NCBI GenBank assembly: GCA_016209735.1
Contig: JACQVN010000033.1
Location: 1-36,775 of the forward strand
Origin: Candidatus Methylomirabilota bacterium
GTDB lineage: Bacteria; Methylomirabilota; Methylomirabilia; Methylomirabilales; 2-02-FULL-66-22
Direction of reading: 5' to 3'
Length of the DNA stretch: 36,775 nucleotides
Each line of letters starts with the position of its first letter. The first letter of the stretch is position 1. The notes below the pieces were generated by a model. The model searched no databases and was not told the DNA's origin. It was given only the letters and a program-made list of their open reading frames with translations. The position numbers and the translations under genes are program-made. Positions 17,699 to 24,965 of the stretch are shown here, piece after piece.

Positions 17699-19285
17699 GT
17701 GGTTCCCGTCGTCAGCGCATCGCAGATGCAGTGCCTGGACCGACGGGCGGTGGCGGAGTGCGGCATTCCTTCGCTCCTCCTCATGGAGAATGCCGGGGCG
17801 GAGACGACCCGCGAGCTGTTGGCGGCCTTCCCGGCGCTGCCTGCGCCGCGTGTGGTCATCCTCTCCGGCCGCGGGAACAACGGGGGCGACGGCTTCGTGG
17901 TGGCCCGCCGGCTGCTGGCACGGGGCAGCTCGCTCCAGACCTTCCTGCTGGCCCGCAGGGAAGACGTGCAGGGGGACGCCCGGGTCAACCTGGAGATCCT
18001 GGAGCGGATGGGAGCAGCCCCCCTCGCGGTGTCGGCGGCGGAGCTGCCGCTGGTGCGGGACGCCATCGGTTCGGCGGATATCGTCGTGGACGCCCTGCTG
18101 GGGACGGGAGCGCGCGGACCCGCCCGCGATCTCGCCGCCGAGGCCATCGGCCTGGTGAATCGGGCCGGCCGTCCCGTGGTGGCGGTGGACATCCCCTCCG
18201 GTCTGGAGGCGGACTCGCCGGAACTGCCGGGCCCGGCAGTCCGGGCCGACCTCACGGTTACCTTTGCCCTGCCGAAACCGTGCCTCCTGGTCTATCCGGC
18301 CGCGGCCATGGCGGGCCGAGTGAGGGTGGCGGATATCGGCATCCCCCGATCGCTCCTGGCGGGGGCCGGCATCCGGCTTCATCTCCTGGAGGCGGCGGAT
18401 GTCCGTCCGGCCTTCCCTCCCCGCGATCCGTGGGCGCACAAGGGGACGTTCGGCCACGTGCTGGTGCTGGCCGGCTCTCTCGGCAAGACGGGCGCCGCGG
18501 CGCTGTGCGGACAGGCGGCCCAGCGCTCCGGCGCCGGGCTCGTCACCGTGGGGGCGCCGGCGAGCCTCAACGACATCCTGGAGGTGAAGCTCACGGAGGT
18601 CATGACAGAGCCACTCCCCGAGACCGAGGCCCGGACCCTGGCCCTGGAGGGCATGGATCGCATCCTGCGGTTGGCCGAGGGGAAGGCCGCCGTGGCCATC
18701 GGACCCGGCGTGGGCACCCATCCCTCCACGCAGGAGCTGGTGCGCCGGCTGGTGGCGAGCCTGCCGCTTCCTCTCGTCCTGGATGCGGATGGCCTCACCG
18801 CCTTCGCCGGACAGCCCGACCTCTTGTCGCGGGCCGCCGGGCCCGTCATCCTCACCCCGCATCCCGGAGAGCTGTCCCGGTTGCTGTCGGTCAAACGCGA
18901 GGAGATCATCCGGAGGCGGCTCACCCTGGTGCCGGAAGTGGCCGGCCGCCTCCAGGCCACACTGCTCCTCAAGACGGCCCGCAGTCTCGTCGCCGACCCG
19001 GACGGCCAGGCGTTCCTGGTGCCCACGGGAAATCCCGGCCTGGCCTGCGGTGGGACGGGGGATGTCCTCACCGGCCTGATCGCCGGGCTGGCGGCCCAGG
19101 GCTGCCCCCCGGGCTTGGCCGCCCGCGCGGGCGCGGTCGTGCACGGGCTGGCGGGCGATCTGGCCGCGGGGCAACTGGGTGCGGAGGCGATGATCGCCTC
19201 GGACGTATTGACGGCCCTGTCCGAGGCCATCCGGCAGGTGAAGGAAGCGGAGAGCGGAGAGTCGGGAGTCAAGAGGGGGGTGTGA
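17699..19285 (+). CDS. nnr: Bifunctional NAD(P)HX epimerase/dehydratase
   Basis: A 528-residue fusion that repairs hydrated NAD(P)H. The N-terminal YjeF_N epimerase has GRGNNGGDGFVVARRL at about 58-73 and AVDIPSG. The C-terminal ADP-dependent dehydratase has HKGTFGHVLVLAGS, DADGLTAF, TPHPGELSRLL and the nucleotide loop CGGTGDVLTG. The GTG start at 17699 lies 8 bp after GGGGGG. The gene follows acpS as in Geobacter-type clusters. Its C-terminus ends in low-complexity codons just before an intergenic repeat array. Confidence 0.95.
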   Translation: MVPVVSASQMQCLDRRAVAECGIPSLLLMENAGAETTRELLAAFPALPAPRVVILSGRGNNGGDGFVVARRLLARGSSLQTFLLARREDVQGDARVNLEILERMGAAPLAVSAAELPLVRDAIGSADIVVDALLGTGARGPARDLAAEAIGLVNRAGRPVVAVDIPSGLEADSPELPGPAVRADLTVTFALPKPCLLVYPAAAMAGRVRVADIGIPRSLLAGAGIRLHLLEAADVRPAFPPRDPWAHKGTFGHVLVLAGSLGKTGAAALCGQAAQRSGAGLVTVGAPASLNDILEVKLTEVMTEPLPETEARTLALEGMDRILRLAEGKAAVAIGPGVGTHPSTQELVRRLVASLPLPLVLDADGLTAFAGQPDLLSRAAGPVILTPHPGELSRLLSVKREEIIRRRLTLVPEVAGRLQATLLLKTARSLVADPDGQAFLVPTGNPGLACGGTGDVLTGLIAGLAAQGCPPGLAARAGAVVHGLAGDLAAGQLGAEAMIASDVLTALSEAIRQVKEAESGESGVKRGV

Positions 19286-19319
19286 TTGACAGTGCTGTGG
19301 TTCGAGGTGCGGACGTGAA

Positions 19320-19424
19320 ACGTTGAACGCTGAACGTTATACGTTAAACGTCATCCAGGTACCGTCGTACTGCCGTACCGCCGCACAGCCGTACGGTATT
19401 TGTACTCCCGAACCCTCGAACCTG
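19320..19424. repeat. Heptad (ACGTTGA) plus octad (TACTGCCG, CGAACCCT) array
   Basis: Five units at exact 7-bp spacing (ACGTTGA, ACGCTGA, ACGTTAT, ACGTTAA, ACGTCAT; 19320-19354) are followed by five at exact 8-bp spacing (TACCGTCG, TACTGCCG, TACCGCCG, CACAGCCG, TACGGTAT; 19360-19399). CGAACCCT and CGAACCTG follow (19409-19424). The array fills the nnr-tsaE gap and leaves tsaE with a poor Shine-Dalgarno. Confidence 0.85.
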
Positions 19425-19442
19425 AAAACTGGGATTCATTCC

Positions 19443-19973
19443 ATGACCGTCCTGAACCTTGCCGACTGCGCCTTTTTGTGGGAGTCCTCCTGCCCCGAGG
19501 AAACGGTGCGGATGGGGGAAGAGCTGGGCCGCCTGCTGTGCCCGGGCGACGTCGTGGCGCTCTGCGGGGATCTGGGGAGCGGGAAGACCGTTTTGACCCG
19601 CGGAATCGCCCAGGGGCTGGGCTGCCCGGGGCAGGAGGTGCATAGCCCCAGCTTTACCTTGGTCAACGAGTACCAAGGCGGACGGGACGGGCAACGGCCG
19701 CTGCGGCTCGCCCACGTGGACCTCTACCGGATCCAGTCCGAGACCGAGGTGCCGGGCCTGGGGTGGGACGAGTACGTGTCCGACCCCTACGTGACGGTGG
19801 TGGAATGGGCCGAGCGGGCGCCCAGCTTTCTGCCGCGGGACGTCCTCCGCATCACGTTGACGGCGCCGGATGCCGCGCGCCGGCTCCTGTCTGTCCAGTC
19901 CACGGGACCGCGTTCGGAGCGACTCGCGCGCGAGTGGCTGGGACGGGCCGGCCGCCCTGCCACCCTGGGCTGA
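19443..19973 (+). CDS. tsaE: tRNA t6A biosynthesis ATPase TsaE
   Basis: A 176-residue P-loop ATPase that works with TsaB and TsaD in threonylcarbamoyl-adenosine (t6A37) formation on ANN-decoding tRNAs. The Walker A motif GDLGSGKT is at 42-49. The family segments HSPSFTLVNEYQ, HVDLYRI and VVEWAER follow. ATG 19443 is chosen for the normal N-terminal length; upstream in-frame codons are repeat array. The Shine-Dalgarno is weak (GGGA at about 9 bp). tsaB is also in the window, at 24966-25709. Confidence 0.92.
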   Translation: MTVLNLADCAFLWESSCPEETVRMGEELGRLLCPGDVVALCGDLGSGKTVLTRGIAQGLGCPGQEVHSPSFTLVNEYQGGRDGQRPLRLAHVDLYRIQSETEVPGLGWDEYVSDPYVTVVEWAERAPSFLPRDVLRITLTAPDAARRLLSVQSTGPRSERLAREWLGRAGRPATLG

Positions 19974-20095
19974 CGGCCCGGGAGGCCGCGTCCGCGGTTT
20001 CGCTTGCTGGCCGGGATGGGATTGGGTATCTTTGCGGCAGGATGGGCGTGGCGGCTTTCATCGGTGGACGGTAACGGGCAGACGAGGTGAAGATC

Positions 20096-20920
20096 ATGAC
20101 TATCGTGGCGATATCCCGGGAGATGGGGAGCGGCGGCTACGAGATCGCCGCCGCGGTGGCGAAGGCTCTCAACTTCGAGTACGTGGACCGGGAGATCCTC
20201 ATGCATGCGGCCCGGGTCCACGAGGTCCCGGAGGAAAAGATCGTGGACGTGGCCGATCGGCACCTCTCCTTGTGGGAGCGGTTCGACGAGGAGAAGCGCC
20301 GGTACCTTATCTTCATCGAGGCGGCCTACTATGCCTTTGCGGAGAAGGGCAACGTGGTGACGGCCGGCCGCGGGGGACCCTTCTTCCTGCGGGGGGTCTC
20401 CCATGCCCTGCGCGTGCGCATCACCGCCCCTGTGGATATTCGGGTGCGGCGGGTCATGGAGCGGGAGAAGCTGGATCAGCGGACGGCCACGGCCAAGGTG
20501 CGAGGCTACGACAAGGAGATGGCCGCACGCATCGACTACCTCTTCGGCCTGAATTGGCGCAACCCCGACCATTTCGATCTGGTCCTCAACACCGGCGGGG
20601 ATATGTGGGACTTCTATACCGATCTCATCGTCGCCGCGGTGCGCCATCCCCGCTTCCAGGTCACGCCCGAGTCGCTCCAGCGGGTGAAGGGCCTGAGCCT
20701 GGCAGCCCAGGTGCGCGCCGCCATCGCGCGGGATCCGGTGACCAAGAACATCAACGTCGAGGTGTCGGTGGAAGGCGGACACGTTGCCCTGAAGGGGGTG
20801 GTGTTCAGTCCGTCCATGATGGACTCCGCCGCGGCGGTCGCCAAGAAAGTCCCTGGCGTGAGCGACGTCTCCTGCGAGGCCGTGGAGATCCCCCGCGTCT
20901 ATCCCGGACCGATCATGTAA
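20096..20920 (+). CDS. Cytidylate kinase-like protein fused to a BON domain
   Basis: A 274-residue protein. Residues 1 to about 195 match the cytidylate-kinase-like family (PF13189): AISREMGSGGYEIA as P-loop, FEYVDREIL, TAGRGGPFFL, and a basic RVRRVMEREKLD segment. Residues about 210-270 form a BON domain (PF04972): VRAAIARDPVTKNINVEVSVEGGHVALKGVV and a KVPGVSDVSCEAVEI end. BON domains bind lipids or small ligands and usually sit in secreted or channel proteins; no signal peptide is present here. The natural substrate is unknown. ATG 20096 has GAGGTG 7 bp upstream; GTG 20087 is an alternative. The gene lies between tsaE and an octad repeat region. Confidence 0.82.
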   Translation: MTIVAISREMGSGGYEIAAAVAKALNFEYVDREILMHAARVHEVPEEKIVDVADRHLSLWERFDEEKRRYLIFIEAAYYAFAEKGNVVTAGRGGPFFLRGVSHALRVRITAPVDIRVRRVMEREKLDQRTATAKVRGYDKEMAARIDYLFGLNWRNPDHFDLVLNTGGDMWDFYTDLIVAAVRHPRFQVTPESLQRVKGLSLAAQVRAAIARDPVTKNINVEVSVEGGHVALKGVVFSPSMMDSAAAVAKKVPGVSDVSCEAVEIPRVYPGPIM

Positions 20921-20943
20921 GCAAAGGCAGTTCGCGGGTACGG

Positions 20944-20975
20944 GAGTTCGAAGGTTCGAGGGTTCAGAGGCTCGA
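20944..20975. repeat. Octad array (AGGTTCGA family)
   Basis: Four units at exact 8-bp spacing: GAGTTCGA, AGGTTCGA, GGGTTCAG, AGGCTCGA. This is the reverse-complement orientation of the CGAACCCT family found at 16509 and 19409. It starts 24 bp after the kinase-BON stop codon. Confidence 0.75.
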
Positions 20976-21070
20976 CGGAACTGTGATGCTGCAACCCGGC
21001 GGGTCGGCGAAACGGTTGACCCTCCGTCTACTTGGAATTCATGCCTCGCCGGACTCACTCGCCACTGTTC

Positions 21071-21134
21071 TTTCGAACCATCAAACTCGCGATCCCCTGA
21101 ACTCTCGAGCGCGCGATCTTTCGAACCCTCGACC
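21071..21134. repeat. Octad array (NNTCGAAC family), eight units
   Basis: Eight consecutive 8-bp units: TTTCGAAC, CATCAAAC, TCGCGATC, CCCTGAAC, TCTCGAGC, GCGCGATC, TTTCGAAC, CCTCGACC. All share an NNTCGANC frame. The array ends just before the Shine-Dalgarno of the following MFS gene. The stretch from 20921 to 21162 holds only these two arrays and no gene. Confidence 0.75.
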
Positions 21135-21162
21135 CGACCTCTCCGTCACCCGGGAGGCTTGC

Positions 21163-22347
21163 CTGACCAGCACCCGCATTCTCGCCGCCTATTACTTCTG
21201 GTATTTCGCAGCCGTGGGTGTCCTGGAGCCCTTTCTCGCCCCCTGGTGGCGGCAGGTCGGCTTCACCTCGGCGGAGATCGGCGCGCTCAATGCCATCATG
21301 CCGGGCGTGGCCTGCGTCGCGCCATTTCTCTGGACGGCTTACGCCGACGCCACCCGGCAGGGGGACCGGATCTTCCGCCTCAACTCCTGGCTCTGTGCCC
21401 TGACGGCCCTTCTCCTGCCCCTTCTCACCTGGATGCCTGCCGTGGCCGCCGCCATGGTCGTCTTCGCCGCGGTCCGAGCCCCCTTGATCCCGCTGGCCAA
21501 TGCCATGGCCTTTCAGGCGCTTGGCGGGCATCGGCAGGGCTATGCGCGAATCCGCCTGTGGGGGACGGCCGGCTACATCCTGACCGCCGTTCTGGCGGGG
21601 AGCCTGGTGGACCGGACGGGCCTGCGGCTCGCCCTGGCCGGCGCCGGTCTGACCCTGGCCGTCTGCGGATTGCTCGCCTGGTGCGGGCGGTCCGAGGAGC
21701 GCCTGACCCTTCCGCCCGTGAGCCTCCACGACGTTCTGGAGAGCCTCAAGAATCGGCAGCTCCTCCTGGTGGTCGTGGCAGCCGGCCTGGCCTGGCTGAG
21801 CTACGGGCCGTATGCCACGTTCTACACCATCCACCTGGACCGGCTGGGTTTCTCCCGGAGCTTCGCCGGGCTGGCCTGGGCCGCCGCCGCCTCGAGCGAG
21901 CTGGCCGTGATGCTCCTGTGGCCGAGACTCGCCCCGTGGCTCTCGCCGCAGAATCGCCTGCTCATCGGGCTGGCGGCCAGCCCGGTGCGTTGGCTCCTCG
22001 CGGCCATGGCCACGGAGGCGCCGCTCCTCCTCGCCACGCAGGGCATCCACGCGCTCAGCTTCGGCGCGTTCTACCTGGCCGCGGTCGAGCGGGTGGATGC
22101 CCTGGCGCAGCCCGGCCTCCGCGCCACGGCGCAGGGGGTCTTCGCTGCGGTGACCTTCGGCCTCGGGGGGCTCCTGGGAAACCTGGCCGGAGGCCTCACC
22201 TACGAGCGGCTCGGCATGCGGCGGATCTACCTCCTGATGGCCGGCATCTCGGCGCTGGCCACGGCCCTGTACTGGGCGGGCACTGGTTTTTGCGCTGGGC
22301 ACGCAAAAACCAAAATTGACAGGACTGATCGAAAGCACCGCGAATAG
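21163..22347 (+). CDS. MFS transporter of the LacY/HcaT-like (PPP) type
   Basis: A 394-residue, 12-helix transporter of the MFS_1-like family (PF12832; HcaT/YcaD type). The N-terminal YYFWYFAAVGVLEPFLAPWW and ADATRQGDRIFR loop are characteristic. No ATG, GTG or TTG fits the N-terminus. CTG 21163 lies 6 bp after CGGGAGG at the right distance, so a CTG start is the best reading; ATG 20985 would add about 60 residues encoded by repeats. The last ~20 codons, after the final helix (LYWAG), run through a palindromic repeat (22284-22312). The native end was therefore probably overwritten by that insertion. The substrate is unknown. Confidence 0.82.
   Translation: MTSTRILAAYYFWYFAAVGVLEPFLAPWWRQVGFTSAEIGALNAIMPGVACVAPFLWTAYADATRQGDRIFRLNSWLCALTALLLPLLTWMPAVAAAMVVFAAVRAPLIPLANAMAFQALGGHRQGYARIRLWGTAGYILTAVLAGSLVDRTGLRLALAGAGLTLAVCGLLAWCGRSEERLTLPPVSLHDVLESLKNRQLLLVVVAAGLAWLSYGPYATFYTIHLDRLGFSRSFAGLAWAAAASSELAVMLLWPRLAPWLSPQNRLLIGLAASPVRWLLAAMATEAPLLLATQGIHALSFGAFYLAAVERVDALAQPGLRATAQGVFAAVTFGLGGLLGNLAGGLTYERLGMRRIYLLMAGISALATALYWAGTGFCAGHAKTKIDRTDRKHRE
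22284..22312. repeat. Dispersed palindrome, copy 1 (TGGTTTTTGCG stem)
   Basis: TGGTTTTTGCG and CGCAAAAACCA form a perfect 11-bp stem with a 7-nt loop. A second copy lies at 26659-26687 in the opposite orientation. The similarity extends about 10 bp beyond the stem: the flank TTGACAGG here corresponds to CCTTTCAG there when reverse-complemented. This copy lies inside the 3' end of the MFS coding region. Confidence 0.8.
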
Positions 22348-22394
22348 AATTCCTTTCACCACCGCGGGCGTAAGTCGGACGTCGGTGCGAGATT

Positions 22395-22416
22395 AGGTGT
22401 CCGTGCGCGGACACCT
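22395..22416 (+). promoter_or_regulatory. Hairpin adjoining the Shine-Dalgarno of the second MFS gene
   Basis: AGGTGTCCG-TGCG-CGGACACCT forms a perfect 9-bp stem with a 4-nt loop. It ends directly before the G-rich Shine-Dalgarno (GGGGGGA, 22417-22423) and 13 bp before the ATG. It could act as an operator or as a translation-control hairpin. It has no T-tract, so it is not a terminator. Confidence 0.45.
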
Positions 22417-22429
22417 GGGGGGACGCGCG

Positions 22430-23656
22430 ATGAAGACGCCGCGGGCGATCCTGCTCTTCCTGCTGGGCATCAATCTGCTGAACTACATCGACCGGCAGGT
22501 CATCTTCGCCGTCTTCCCGCCCATCAAGGCGGAGTTTTCCCTGTCGGACATCCGGCTGGGTCTATTGGCCTCGGCCTTCATGTGGGTCTATCTCAGCACC
22601 GCCCCGATCTTTGGACTCCTGGCGGATCGCTGGTCGCGGCCCCGGCTCATGGCGGTCGGGGTGGCCCTCTGGAGCCTCGCCACCGCGCTCTCGGGGGTCG
22701 TCCGGGGCTATTCCGGGCTGCTTTTCGCCCGCGCCGTGGTGGGTGTGGGGGAGGCGAGCTACGGGTCGGTGGCGCCGGCCCTGCTGAGCGATGCCTTTCC
22801 GCCGGCCAGGCGCGGCTTCGCGCTGGCCATGTTTTCGATGGCCATTCCGGTGGGGAGCGCCCTGGGGTATCTCCTGGGCGGTCTCCTGGAGGGGGCCTTC
22901 GGCTGGCGGACCGCCTTCTTCCTGGTGGGAGTCCCCGGCCTCCTCCTGGCCTCGTGGCTGGGGCGAATGCCGGATCTGCCCCGCGGGGGGATTGATGCCG
23001 CCGCTGCCTCCGGAAGAGACGCACGCCCCCCCCGGGTCGGCGACTATTTCCGCCTCCTCAGGACGCCCAGCTTTCTCCTCAACTGTCTGGCCATGACCGC
23101 CATGACCTTTGCCGTAGGGGGGCTGGCCGCCTGGGTGCCGACCTACCTCACCCGGGTTCGCGGCATGGCCCTGGATCAGGCCAATCTGCTCTTCGGGCTC
23201 CTCACGCTGGTCAGCGGGGTCGGCGGGACGGTCCTCGGAGGCTGGATGGGGGATCGGCTGCTCCCCCGGCTGCCGACCGCCTATTTCCTCGTGTCCGGCA
23301 TCGGCCTCCTCTTCAGCGTCCCTGCCGCCGCGGCGGTGATTCTCCTGCCGGATCTTCGGTGGGTCCTCTTCGCGATCTTTGTGGCCGAGTTCTGCATCTT
23401 CTTGAACACCGGCCCGCTCAACGCCATCATCGCCAACGTGAGCCGCCCGGAGGTCCGCTCCGGCGCCTACGCCGCCAACATCTTCGTCATCCACGCCCTG
23501 GGCGATGCCATCTCGCCCGCCATCATCGGCGCCGTCTCGGATCGGGCGGGACTGGCGACGGCGTTCTGGATCGCGCCCGGCGCGCTGGGATTGGCGGCCG
23601 CCTTCTGCCTCTGGGGGATGTGGCACCTCACGCGGGACGCCGCGGCGGCACAGTGA
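22430..23656 (+). CDS. Spinster-like MFS transporter
   Basis: A 408-residue, 12-helix MFS protein related to spinster-type (Spns) and other anion or lipid exporters. The first helix carries INLLNYIDRQVIFAVFPPIKAEF, the signature start of that group. The A-motif loop GLLADRWSRPRLM lies between helices 2 and 3, and RAVVGVGEASYGSVAPALL is helix 4. ATG 22430 is preceded by GGGGGG and a hairpin. A second MFS gene of a different family lies directly upstream. The substrate is unknown. The stop codon is the first repeat element of an ACGTTGA array. Confidence 0.85.
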   Translation: MKTPRAILLFLLGINLLNYIDRQVIFAVFPPIKAEFSLSDIRLGLLASAFMWVYLSTAPIFGLLADRWSRPRLMAVGVALWSLATALSGVVRGYSGLLFARAVVGVGEASYGSVAPALLSDAFPPARRGFALAMFSMAIPVGSALGYLLGGLLEGAFGWRTAFFLVGVPGLLLASWLGRMPDLPRGGIDAAAASGRDARPPRVGDYFRLLRTPSFLLNCLAMTAMTFAVGGLAAWVPTYLTRVRGMALDQANLLFGLLTLVSGVGGTVLGGWMGDRLLPRLPTAYFLVSGIGLLFSVPAAAAVILLPDLRWVLFAIFVAEFCIFLNTGPLNAIIANVSRPEVRSGAYAANIFVIHALGDAISPAIIGAVSDRAGLATAFWIAPGALGLAAAFCLWGMWHLTRDAAAAQ

Positions 23657-23720
23657 ACGTTGAACGTTGAACGTTAAACGTGGAACGTTGCCCCCGTACT
23701 GCCGTACCGCCGTACTGCCG
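23654..23720. repeat. Heptad (ACGTTGA) plus octad (TACTGCCG) array
   Basis: The transporter stop codon TGA is followed by ACGTTGA, ACGTTGA, ACGTTAA, ACGTGGA, ACGTTGC at exact 7-bp spacing (23657-23691). TACTGCCG, TACCGCCG, TACTGCCG follow at exact 8-bp spacing (23697-23720). TGA recurs at 23654, 23661 and 23668, giving stops in all three frames. The array separates two convergent genes. Confidence 0.88.
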
Positions 23721-23732
23721 TGCCGATTCTTC

Positions 23733-24761
23733 CTACGGCGTGAGCACCACCTTCCCGAAGACGGCCCGCTCCTCCAGCAGGCGATGGCCGGCAGCACACT
23801 CCGCGAGGGGGAGGACGCGGTCCACCACGGCGTGCAAGGCGCCCCGCGCCACGTGGCCGACGACCTCCAGCATCTCCGCCTTGGTCCCCAAGTGAGCGCC
23901 CAGGATGGCGATGTTCCGCGAGAAGAGGTAGCGGATGTCCACGGACGTCTCGTAGCCCGCGGTGGCCCCGCAGGTGACCAGCCGTCCGCCCGGTGCGATG
24001 TTCGGCAGCAGCGCCCCCCAGGTCGTCCCGCCCACGTGCTCGAAGACCACGTCCACGCCCCGCCGCTCCGTAAGGCGCCGGACCTCCTGCGCCAGCCCCT
24101 GGGCGGTGTGGTCGATGCCGGCTTCCGCCCCCAGGTCGCGGGCCCGCGCCAGCTTCTCCTGCGAGCCCGCCACGGCGATCACCCGCGCGCCGACCAGACG
24201 GCCGATCTGGATCGCCGCCGTCCCCACGCCGCTCCCTGCGCCCATCACCAGGAGTCGCTCGCCCGCCTGGAGGCGTCCCAGGCGGATCAGCATGTGCCAA
24301 GCGGTGAGGAAAGTCACGGGAATGGCCGCGGCCTCCGCGAAGTCCATTTCCGGCGGCAGGACGATGCAGTTGACCTCGGGGACGGCCAGGAACTCCGCGC
24401 AGCCCCCGTCCAGAGTGTAGCCGCCGACCATCTGGAAGTCGCGGCAGAGGTTGTCGTCGCCCCTGAGGCAGGCGGCGCACTGCCCGCAGGAGATTCCGGG
24501 GGAAACCAGGACGCGCTGCCCGGCCCGGATGCGGGCGCAGCGCGAACCCACGGCCGCGACCAGGCCGGCGACGTCGCAGCCGCCGATCTTGGGCAGGGAC
24601 ACCTTCATTCCCGGCAGCCCCTTCCGCAGCCAGACGTCCAGGTGGTTGAGGGCGACGGCCCTGACCTGCAGAAGCACCTCCGCATCCCCCGGGGCCGGAT
24701 CCGGCGCCTCCTCGTAGCGGAGGACCTCGGGGCCGCCGTGCTGGTGGAAACGAACCGCCAT
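23733..24761 (-). CDS. Zinc-type alcohol dehydrogenase/quinone oxidoreductase family protein
   Basis: A 342-residue MDR-superfamily NAD(P)H oxidoreductase. Four structural-zinc cysteines are at 92, 95, 98 and 106 (CGQCAACLRGDDNLC). The Rossmann motif GAGSGVGTAAIQIGR binds the nucleotide. The usual catalytic-zinc Cys and His of alcohol dehydrogenases are not present: the CHTD-like site reads NHLD, and the GHE site reads GCD. The enzyme may therefore work without a catalytic zinc, as quinone oxidoreductases do. The second of two adjacent ATGs is chosen (GGGAGG at 7 bp). It is divergent from tsaB and convergent with the upstream transporter. The substrate is unknown. Confidence 0.85.
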   Translation of the reverse strand: MAVRFHQHGGPEVLRYEEAPDPAPGDAEVLLQVRAVALNHLDVWLRKGLPGMKVSLPKIGGCDVAGLVAAVGSRCARIRAGQRVLVSPGISCGQCAACLRGDDNLCRDFQMVGGYTLDGGCAEFLAVPEVNCIVLPPEMDFAEAAAIPVTFLTAWHMLIRLGRLQAGERLLVMGAGSGVGTAAIQIGRLVGARVIAVAGSQEKLARARDLGAEAGIDHTAQGLAQEVRRLTERRGVDVVFEHVGGTTWGALLPNIAPGGRLVTCGATAGYETSVDIRYLFSRNIAILGAHLGTKAEMLEVVGHVARGALHAVVDRVLPLAECAAGHRLLEERAVFGKVVLTP

Positions 24762-24916
24762 CATGGGGCCTCCCTGGGTCGTCCCCCGGCCGCCGCGACG
24801 GTCTGCCGCGGCTCGCGGGCGACGAGGCAATGCTACCCGGCGAGACCCGGGCCTATCAAGCGCAAATCGCAGCGGGCCGCCACGCGGCCGGATCGAATCT
24901 TGAGGCGAGCCTCGGC

Positions 24917-24945
24917 TTGCGCCGCCCTTGTGCACGGGCTATACT
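24917..24945 (+). promoter_or_regulatory. Sigma-70 promoter of tsaB-rimI-Trm112-like
   Basis: TTGCGC (24917-24922), a 17-bp spacer and TATACT (24940-24945, 5/6) lie 20 bp before the tsaB GTG. The start of transcription would fall about 12 bp before the GTG, leaving a very short leader that holds the GGAGGGG Shine-Dalgarno. The -35 hexamer is the same as in the proposed gltX promoter. Confidence 0.6.
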
Positions 24946-24965
24946 GCCGCGACCGGAGGGGCTGC

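Noticed and set aside
22316-22350. TTGACA ... TAGAAT as a promoter for the spinster-like gene
   Set aside because: The spacer is about 23 bp, too long for sigma-70, and TTGACA is part of the palindrome flank.
23667-24965. Long N-terminal extension of tsaB antisense to the dehydrogenase
   Set aside because: TsaB begins at LGIETST as in the family, and a promoter and Shine-Dalgarno lie just before GTG 24966.
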